DNA from: Labilithrix luteola
GTDB lineage: Bacteria > Myxococcota_A > Polyangia > Polyangiales > Polyangiaceae
Assembly (NCBI GenBank): GCA_026225435.1
Contig: JAMFST010000439.1
Span: 1-11,879, forward strand
Length of the DNA: 11,879 nucleotides
Direction of reading: 5' to 3'
Positions within the stretch are counted from its first letter, which is position 1, and the number at the start of each line of letters is the position of its first letter. Shown one piece after another: positions 7,033-11,879 of the stretch. The notes under the pieces were generated by a model that was not told the origin of the DNA, ran no database searches, and saw only the letters and a list, made by a program, of their open reading frames with translations. Both the position numbers and the translations under genes were made by a program.

Positions 7033-8909
7033 TGTCTGCCCAGACCAGAGCCATGAAGCGCACCTCCAAGTCGCCTTTCGTCTTCTCCTTCCCGCTCCTC
7101 GCCGGGCTCGCGTGCTTGCTCCCGGGCGTGACCACCGGGGGCTGCGTCTCCATCGATTCGCAGGACGCCAAGCCGATCATCGCGACGCACGTGGCCGACT
7201 GGCGCGACGAGGTCATCTACCAGATCCTCGTCGACCGCTTCGCCGACGGCGACGTCAACAACGACTACAGCATCTCCCCCGGCGCGCTCGCCAAGTACCA
7301 GGGCGGAGACTGGAAGGGGATCGAGGACCACCTCGACTACCTGCAGGCGCTCGGGGTCACCACGCTGTGGATCTCCCCGGTGGTCCGCAACATCTCCGCC
7401 GACGCCAACATCGACGGCTACCACGGGTACTGGCAGGAGAACCTGAGCGAGATCAACCCGTACTTCGGGGACATGTCGTCGCTGCGCGAGATGACCGCCG
7501 CGGCACACGAGGCGGGCATGAAGGTCGTGCTCGACATCGTCTGCAACCACATGGGGCAGGTCTTCTTCTACGACATCAACAAGAACGGCCTGCCGGACGT
7601 CAGCGTCTACGGCAGCGGTGGCCCCGGCTCACCGCTCACGCAGGTCTCCGAGTACGCGCCCGACTACGACCCCAACGGTGTCCAATCGTACAGCTCTGCC
7701 GGCGGCTCGGGGCGCGCGCCGATCATCTTCATCAACGACCCCACGGTCGACCGCGTGCTCCCCGGCCCGGGCATCCTCGGCAGCGCCGCGGCGTACCATG
7801 GCAAGGGGCAGATCCTCTCGTACGACAACATCAACGACCAGCCGGACGAGGAGGTGATGACCGGTGACTTCCCCGGTGGCCTCAAGGACATCGCCACCGA
7901 GAACGAGGAGGTCCGCGCGACCTTGGCCGACGCCTTCGCCACCTGGGTGGAGCAGGCCGACTTCGACGGCTTCCTCATCGACACGGTCAAGCACGTCGAG
8001 CACTCCTTCTGGACCGAGTTCGGCAACACCGTGCGCCAGCGCCTCAAGGCCGAGGGGAAGAACAACTTCCTCATGTTCGGCGAGGCCTTCGACGGCGACG
8101 ACATCCTGCTCGGCAGCTACACGCAGCCCGGGCAGCTCGACAGCGTCTTCTATTTCTCCCAGCACTACACCGTGTTCCAGCGCGTCTTCGAGTACGCGCA
8201 CGACCACACGATGCAGATGGGCACCGACCAGATCCAGACGCTCTGGGACGCCAAGACGGTCAACTACGGCTCGATCCCGCAGACCGACGGCGTGCCCATC
8301 GCGCCGTACAAGCTGCTGGTGAACTTCCTCGACAACCACGACGTCCCCCGCTTCCTCTACGACTCGGCGGGCGACCTGCCGGCGCTGCGCAACGCGCTCA
8401 CGCTGAACATGATGGCCGAGGGGATCCCCTGCATCTATTACGGCACCGAGCAGGAGTTCAACGGCGGCAACGACCCGGCCAACCGCGAGGTGCTGTGGAA
8501 CACCGGCTTCCCCACCACCGGCGACACGTTCACGCACATCGCCAAGCTGGCGCAGATCAGGAAGCAGTACATCGCGCTGCGTCGCGGGGACACGAAGGTC
8601 ATCTGGTCGTCGACGCACGTCGGGACCGAGCAGGACGCCGGCATCTTCGCCTTCGAGCGCGCCGGTGGCGACGCCGGTAGCGCGTATGGCCTGGTCGTCA
8701 TGAACACCAACGACACCCAGACGAGCAGCACCGCCAACGGCACCGCCACGATGACCACCACGCTGAAGGGCAAGACGGTCCTCGTCGACGTGCTCGACCC
8801 GGCTCAGGCGAAGTACACGGTCAACAGCGACTCCACCCTGTCGCTGACCCTGAAGCCGCAGACGTCGATGATCCTCATCCCGCAGTCGGCGGTCTCGAGC
8901 GGTAGCTGA
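7032..8909 (+). CDS. Second GH13 alpha-amylase-family lipoprotein, with Arg-to-Leu change in region II
   Basis: This 625-residue protein is a more compact GH13 enzyme with no carbohydrate-binding module. A signal sequence ends in T-G-G-C38, a weak but plausible lipobox, and the barrel follows almost at once (DWRDEVIYQILVDRF). Region I is DIVCNH (D168-H173). Region II is GFLIDTVKH with nucleophile D317. Region III is MFGEAFDGDD with acid/base E351. Region IV is FLDNHD with D437. Position 315 is Leu where nearly all GH13 enzymes have Arg, so activity may be altered. A C-terminal beta domain ends near residue 625. The ATG at 7032 overlaps the porin stop (TGATG), which favours coupled translation. 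The ATG at 7053 (618 residues) gives a more typical signal peptide and is a real alternative. Neither start has a strong ribosome binding site. The likely role is trimming maltodextrins in the envelope; specificity is unknown. Confidence 0.9.
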   Translation: MSAQTRAMKRTSKSPFVFSFPLLAGLACLLPGVTTGGCVSIDSQDAKPIIATHVADWRDEVIYQILVDRFADGDVNNDYSISPGALAKYQGGDWKGIEDHLDYLQALGVTTLWISPVVRNISADANIDGYHGYWQENLSEINPYFGDMSSLREMTAAAHEAGMKVVLDIVCNHMGQVFFYDINKNGLPDVSVYGSGGPGSPLTQVSEYAPDYDPNGVQSYSSAGGSGRAPIIFINDPTVDRVLPGPGILGSAAAYHGKGQILSYDNINDQPDEEVMTGDFPGGLKDIATENEEVRATLADAFATWVEQADFDGFLIDTVKHVEHSFWTEFGNTVRQRLKAEGKNNFLMFGEAFDGDDILLGSYTQPGQLDSVFYFSQHYTVFQRVFEYAHDHTMQMGTDQIQTLWDAKTVNYGSIPQTDGVPIAPYKLLVNFLDNHDVPRFLYDSAGDLPALRNALTLNMMAEGIPCIYYGTEQEFNGGNDPANREVLWNTGFPTTGDTFTHIAKLAQIRKQYIALRRGDTKVIWSSTHVGTEQDAGIFAFERAGGDAGSAYGLVVMNTNDTQTSSTANGTATMTTTLKGKTVLVDVLDPAQAKYTVNSDSTLSLTLKPQTSMILIPQSAVSSGS

Positions 8910-8956
8910 CGCGTGGCTGAGCCGGTCGCGTAGATTGCGGCTGGCGTAGGCGGGGG

Positions 8957-8970
8957 GGTTGCTGGCAACC
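8957..8970. repeat. Short inverted repeat between operon end and next gene
   Basis: GGTTGC and GCAACC form a perfect 6-bp inverted repeat with a 2-nt centre, preceded by a run of seven G. The loop is too small and there is no T-tract, so an intrinsic terminator is unlikely. It sits 8 nt before the GTG start at 8978 and could be an operator. The 68-nt gap holds no other clear signal. Confidence 0.4.
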
Positions 8971-8977
8971 TAGAGCC

Positions 8978-10051
8978 GTGCCTGACGACCCCCGCAAGCC
9001 GAACTCCCCGCGCGCCGGTTCGCGCGCTCCGGCGTTGCCGACCGCTCCGCGCAAGCCGGCCCCCAGCATCTCGGGGGTGAGCTCCGTCCCGCCGGAGATT
9101 CGCGAGGAGATGAAGCTCCTCGTGCGCGCTGCCGTGGAGGACGCGGTGGCGCCGATCATGCGGCAGATGAGCGAGCTCAACCGGGAAGTGTCCCGCCGCT
9201 CGTCGAGCGACTACGCCCGGTCGCCGAGCGCCCCGCCGCCGCCCATGACGGGGTACGTGGGGACGCCGTTGCCGGTGGGGGTCGCGCCGGCTCCGGGGAC
9301 GCCCGTCCCGATGCCGCAGCCGTTCACCCGCGCCTCGAGCGCGCCGCCCCCGCCGCGGCCGACCAACTCGTCGCCGCCGCCGGCGATGCCTGCGCCGATC
9401 CCGGCCGCGCCCCTCCCCAGCCCGATGGCGATGTCTCCGTCGTACGCGCCGCCGGCGACCGGTGCGGCGGGTGCCTCGGCGCCGACGCCCGCGCCGACGG
9501 GGACCCTCCGCCCGGGCACGCCGCTGCCGGTCGGCACGCCGGCGGCGCCGCCCGTCGCGGCCAGCGCAGCGAGCGCGGATTCCCCCGCGATCTTCCCCGC
9601 CTTCTCGGCGACGGCACCGCTCGCGCCGTCACCCACCCCCGGGCCGGTCGCCGCCACCGCGCCCACGGCGCCGAAGGTGGCGCAGAACCCGACGCCCTCC
9701 CCGGTCGCGCCGCCGGTGGCCCGGGCGGCTGCGCCGGCAGCTCCCGCCCCGGCAGCGCCGTCCCCGTTCCTCCTCGCGGCGTCCGTGGCCCCCCCGCCCA
9801 TGCTGGTGCAGTCCTTCCCGCCGGCGCCAGCCGAGGGGTCGAGCGTCACCTCGGGCTCGCTGCCGCCGGGTCAGCGGCTCTCCACCGCGCCGTTCCAGCC
9901 GATCGACTTCGGCACCGCGGGGCTCGATCTGCCCGATTCGCTCGACGGGTCGCGCCGCAAGCGCCGCCTCGTCTGGGCCGTCGTCATCGTCGTGGTGCTC
10001 GGTGTCGGCGGCACCGTCGGCGCGAGCGTCCTCAGCTACACGGGGCACTGA
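8978..10051 (+). CDS. Pro/Ala-rich protein with a single C-terminal transmembrane helix, unknown function
   Basis: I do not recognise this 357-residue protein. It begins at a GTG with only a weak ribosome binding site. The N-terminus is basic and Pro-rich. Residues about 40-74 (around EIREEMKLLVRAAVEDAV) form the only likely ordered part, an amphipathic or coiled-coil helix. Residues about 75-320 are low-complexity Pro/Ala/Ser, in which GTPLPVG occurs twice. RRKRR (326-330) precedes a hydrophobic helix (331-352) and a five-residue tail. By the positive-inside rule, the long Pro-rich part should be cytoplasmic with a C-terminal tail anchor. Such proteins are common in myxobacteria, and some act as scaffolds or interaction partners; that role is not shown here. 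The next gene starts 43 nt downstream and may be co-transcribed. The GC-rich composition inflates open frames, but a composition-consistent frame ending in a clear anchor supports a real gene. Confidence 0.72.
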   Translation: MPDDPRKPNSPRAGSRAPALPTAPRKPAPSISGVSSVPPEIREEMKLLVRAAVEDAVAPIMRQMSELNREVSRRSSSDYARSPSAPPPPMTGYVGTPLPVGVAPAPGTPVPMPQPFTRASSAPPPPRPTNSSPPPAMPAPIPAAPLPSPMAMSPSYAPPATGAAGASAPTPAPTGTLRPGTPLPVGTPAAPPVAASAASADSPAIFPAFSATAPLAPSPTPGPVAATAPTAPKVAQNPTPSPVAPPVARAAAPAAPAPAAPSPFLLAASVAPPPMLVQSFPPAPAEGSSVTSGSLPPGQRLSTAPFQPIDFGTAGLDLPDSLDGSRRKRRLVWAVVIVVVLGVGGTVGASVLSYTGH

Positions 10052-10094
10052 CCGCGTCGTCGAACGCGGCCCACATCGATCCAGGAGCTCGCGG

Positions 10095-10550
10095 ATGCCG
10101 ACCTTCTCCCTCCAGGCGTCGACTGTCTCCCCCAAGCGGTACGGCTTCGACGGGTCCGCGTTCCCGCTCGTTCGCCTGACCTACCCGAGCAGCCCGCTCC
10201 CCGAGGATCTCCCCGCGTACTACCGCGTCTACGACGAGATCTGGCCGCGCGGACCGCACGTGGTGCTCACTGACCTGCGGCGCCTGAACCCGATCTTCGC
10301 CGGCGCCAATGCTCGCCGCGCGCTGATGAAGGAGGTCGCGGCGAGGCAGGAGCTCGTGGGAACGCTACTCGTCGCCGAGGCGCGCATCGTCTCCGGCTCG
10401 GTGGTGCGCGGTCTCATCACCGCCTTCGAGTGGATCCGCCCGCAGCCGCGCGTGGCGCCGCTCTACGTCTGCGAGAACGAGGTCGAGGCGATCCACTGGC
10501 TGCGCCCCTTCCTCGACCAGATCGCCGCCGGCCAGACTCCGGGAGGCTGA
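10095..10550 (+). CDS. STAS/SpoIIAA-like small protein, unknown partner
   Basis: This 151-residue soluble protein has AGGAG 7 nt before its ATG. The order of elements resembles a STAS-like (SpoIIAA-type) alpha/beta family that is frequent in myxobacteria. It has an N-terminal strand (FPLVRLTY), then a short helix, a hydrophobic strand followed by a polar helix (VVLTDLRRLNP, then ANARRALMKEV), then GTLLVAEARIV with VVRGLITAFEWI, and finally a Glu-containing helix (NEVEAIHWLRPFL). STAS domains usually serve as protein-interaction switches, some controlled by phosphorylation of a Ser or Thr. The T in VVLTDLRRL lies near where SpoIIAA carries its phosphorylated Ser, but I cannot align this with certainty. 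No kinase, phosphatase or sigma factor is adjacent. The probable neighbour partner is the tail-anchored protein upstream, 43 nt away. Confidence 0.8.
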   Translation: MPTFSLQASTVSPKRYGFDGSAFPLVRLTYPSSPLPEDLPAYYRVYDEIWPRGPHVVLTDLRRLNPIFAGANARRALMKEVAARQELVGTLLVAEARIVSGSVVRGLITAFEWIRPQPRVAPLYVCENEVEAIHWLRPFLDQIAAGQTPGG

Positions 10551-10553
10551 AAG

Positions 10554-10572
10554 CGTCGTGCATCGCACGACG
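10554..10572. terminator. Hairpin with 8-bp perfect stem, just after the STAS-like gene
   Basis: CGTCGTGC and GCACGACG pair across the 3-nt loop ATC, starting 3 nt after the TGA stop. No T-run follows. Its position suggests transcription termination or mRNA 3' protection for the upstream gene. It is followed at 10574-10586 by a smaller hairpin, TCGCC and GGCGA around GCA. Confidence 0.55.
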
Positions 10573-10596
10573 TTCGCCGCAGGCGACGCGGGGAGG

Positions 10597-10618
10597 CTCG
10601 AAACCGTCAGGTTTCGAG
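10597..10618. terminator. Hairpin with 9-bp perfect stem between convergent genes
   Basis: CTCGAAACC and GGTTTCGAG pair across the loop GTCA. It lies mid-way between the converging genes and has no T-tract on either side. It may act as a bidirectional stop element or be a mobile palindromic repeat unit. Confidence 0.5.
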
Positions 10619-10647
10619 GGGAGCGCCCAGCTCCCACGAGACCCGTC

Positions 10648-10684
10648 TTGAATCTGTGAGCGCGATTCGCGCTCGCTGATTCAA
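10648..10684. terminator. Long two-part hairpin containing the stop codon of the minus-strand gene
   Basis: TTGAATC (10648-10654) pairs with GATTCAA (10678-10684). Inside, GAGCGCGA (10658-10665) pairs with TCGCGCTC (10667-10674). The intervening 3-nt sides can add a G-C and a G-T pair. The TGA stop of the minus-strand gene (10681-10683) lies within the outer arm. It is the strongest candidate for a convergent-gene terminator here, although neither strand has a T-run. Confidence 0.55.
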
Positions 10685-11331
10685 AACGCGAAGCCGTAGC
10701 CGAGGATCGGCGCGCGCGAGCCGGTGTCGTAGCGCAGGCGGAGGTTCTCCAGCTCCCTGGCGGCGCGCCAGGTGCGCGGCGGGAGCAGGTAGGGGAGGAA
10801 GGCGCCTCCGAAGGCGGTGAGCCCGGTGACGATGACTCGCGAGGCGCGCTCGCCGTCGCTCCAGTACGTCCCGTCGGTGCCGTTCACCGCCTCCTGCACC
10901 ACCGGGGCAACGGCGCCGGCGAGGAGCGCGATCGCGATGGTCAGCGGCCAGTGCGTGCGCCGTTCCCCCTCCGGCGTGCCGCCGTTGATCCAGTCGCGCG
11001 AGCACTGCGGGAGCGACAGGTAGCCGCCGCCGAAGGTGAAGCCGAAGGTGGTGCCGAAGGCGAGCGGCCCGATCATGCGCCCGGCGGGGCTGCCTTCGTA
11101 CTTGGTGTCGGCGTCGAGGAAGGCGGCACCGACGGTGAGCGCGACCGACCCACCGACGTACAACCAGTCGACCGAGCCGGCGCGATCGCACAGCTCGATC
11201 TCGCGCGGGGTGCGGGCGCGCACGTCGGTGGCCGCGTAGCCGTAGGTCGGCGGCGCCGGCGGCAGCGTATCGGCCGGCGCAGGCGAGGCCGGTCTCACCT
11301 CGGCGGGCGGCGAAGGCGGGAGGCCGTCCAT
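10681..11331 (-). CDS. Multi-helix membrane protein of unknown function
   Basis: I do not recognise this 216-residue protein. A Pro/Ala-rich N-terminus of about 30 residues is followed by up to four hydrophobic segments, near 54-72, 87-107, 128-147 and 156-173. The second is Gly/Phe-rich (LAFGTTFGFTFGGGYLSL). C48 and C110 could form a disulfide if both face the periplasm. The C-terminus, GYGFAF, ends in an aromatic residue as beta-barrel proteins do, but the helical segments argue for an inner-membrane protein. There is no Sec signal peptide at the chosen ATG. The frame stays open upstream at least through the 40 nt before it, so an earlier non-ATG start cannot be excluded, and only a weak AAGG lies about 11 nt before the start. 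It runs towards the STAS-like gene and away from the phosphohexomutase gene. The 114-nt gap 11332-11445 should hold promoters for both directions, but I see no clear elements. Confidence 0.72.
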   Translation of the reverse strand: MDGLPPSPPAEVRPASPAPADTLPPAPPTYGYAATDVRARTPREIELCDRAGSVDWLYVGGSVALTVGAAFLDADTKYEGSPAGRMIGPLAFGTTFGFTFGGGYLSLPQCSRDWINGGTPEGERRTHWPLTIAIALLAGAVAPVVQEAVNGTDGTYWSDGERASRVIVTGLTAFGGAFLPYLLPPRTWRAARELENLRLRYDTGSRAPILGYGFAF

Positions 11332-11445
11332 GGCGCGCGCGGACCTTAGCCCATAAACCGCGCCCCGCGGGTGCCCGATCGAACGGCCGCTCGGCGCGCC
11401 ACCCGTAGACGCGCCCGGCCGCGCGTCCTACATCCTCTGGCCACG

Positions 11446-11879
11446 ATGGCCACCTCCAGCGGCAACATTCCGAGGCAGATCTTCCGCGAATACGACATCC
11501 GCGGGGTCGCCGATCGCGACCTCACCGATGACCTCGCGCACGCCATCGGGCAGTGCTTCGGCCGCCAGGTGCCGCTGGGAGCCGACCGCACCGTCGCCGT
11601 CGGCCGCGATTGCCGCCTCTCGAGCCCGCGCCTCTTCTCCGCGCTCACCACCGGCCTCACCGAGGTGGGCTGCTCGGTGAAGGCGATCGGCATCGGCCCG
11701 ACCCCGCAGCTCTACTTCGCCGCGCACTACCTCAAGACCGCCGCCTCCATCATGATCACCGGCAGTCACAACCCCGGCGACGAGAACGGCTTCAAGATGA
11801 TGCTCGGCACCTCGAGCTTCTACGGCCCGCAGATCCAGGATCTGCTCGCCGCGGTGGAGACGCAGGACTCGACCTTCTC
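11446..11879 (+). CDS. Phosphomannomutase/phosphoglucomutase, N-terminal part (3' end outside window)
   Basis: The first 144 residues of an alpha-D-phosphohexomutase of the ManB/AlgC type are visible; the gene runs off the window. The enzyme interconverts the 1- and 6-phosphates of mannose and/or glucose in the cytosol, feeding nucleotide-sugar synthesis or glycogen and maltodextrin metabolism. The start shows the family signature FREYDIRGVAD. Next comes VAVGRDCRLSSP and then the active-site loop ITGSHNP, in which S107 is the phosphoserine that transfers the phosphoryl group. Active-site spacing agrees with bacterial PMM/PGM, where this Ser lies near residue 108. The following GFKMML is also typical. 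The start lacks a strong ribosome binding site, but the N-terminal match fixes it well. Preference for mannose or glucose phosphate cannot be judged because the sugar-specificity loop is outside the window. It is divergent from the preceding membrane-protein gene. Confidence 0.92.
   Translation, partial: MATSSGNIPRQIFREYDIRGVADRDLTDDLAHAIGQCFGRQVPLGADRTVAVGRDCRLSSPRLFSALTTGLTEVGCSVKAIGIGPTPQLYFAAHYLKTAASIMITGSHNPGDENGFKMMLGTSSFYGPQIQDLLAAVETQDSTF

Noticed and set aside
8907..8936. Possible promoter TGACGC / TAGATT before the Pro-rich gene
   Set aside because: Poor -35 match, part of it inside the preceding stop region; not enough to call.
9211..9849. Gly/Ala-rich minus-strand open frame opposite the Pro-rich gene
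   Set aside because: Gly/Ala repeats are the expected complement of Pro/Ala codons; no start signal or domain. The plus-strand frame ends in a proper membrane anchor.
1..11879. CRISPR array, tRNA, rRNA, insertion sequence or prophage genes
   Set aside because: No regularly spaced repeats, no tRNA-like cloverleaf, no transposase or phage-like protein was seen on either strand.

Overview
The window is very GC-rich, tightly packed DNA. It probably comes from a member of Myxococcota, most likely a Polyangia-type myxobacterium. The strongest clue is the glucoamylase C-terminus: a Gly/Asp-rich spacer, a Cys, a hydrophobic helix and a basic RRKSR end, which is the MYXO-CTERM sorting signal. Asp-Gly-Gly linkers, Pro/Ala-rich membrane proteins and a small STAS-like protein of a type common in myxobacteria agree with this. 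The taxonomic call is an inference from these features.

Layout. (1) 3-380: the 3' part of a DUF962/Mpo1-like membrane protein, cut by the window edge. (2) 381-582: a short gap rich in palindromes, ahead of the main operon. (3) 583-8909: four co-directional genes with 10-nt, 44-nt and overlapping junctions. They encode a GH15 glucoamylase with a MYXO-CTERM anchor, a GH13 alpha-amylase-family lipoprotein with a CBM48-like domain, a LamB-like outer-membrane porin, and a second GH13 lipoprotein. (4) 8978-10550: a Pro/Ala-rich tail-anchored protein and a STAS-like protein. (5) 10554-10684: a cluster of hairpins between convergent genes. (6) 10681-11331, minus strand: a multi-helix membrane protein of unknown function. 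(7) 11446 to the end: the N-terminal part of a phosphomannomutase/phosphoglucomutase.

How the genes work together (inference). The 583-8909 operon looks like a self-contained alpha-glucan system at the outer membrane. Lipid-anchored GH13 enzymes would cut starch, glycogen or maltodextrin, a MYXO-CTERM-anchored glucoamylase would release glucose from chain ends, and the porin would admit the products. No SusC/SusD pair, TonB receptor, ABC transporter or regulator is visible in the window. Each GH13 protein departs from the family consensus at different conserved positions. The first has Gln in place of three conserved His. The second has Leu in place of the nearly invariant Arg. This pairing is the most unusual feature here. 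The phosphohexomutase could process sugar phosphates but belongs to a separate transcription unit.
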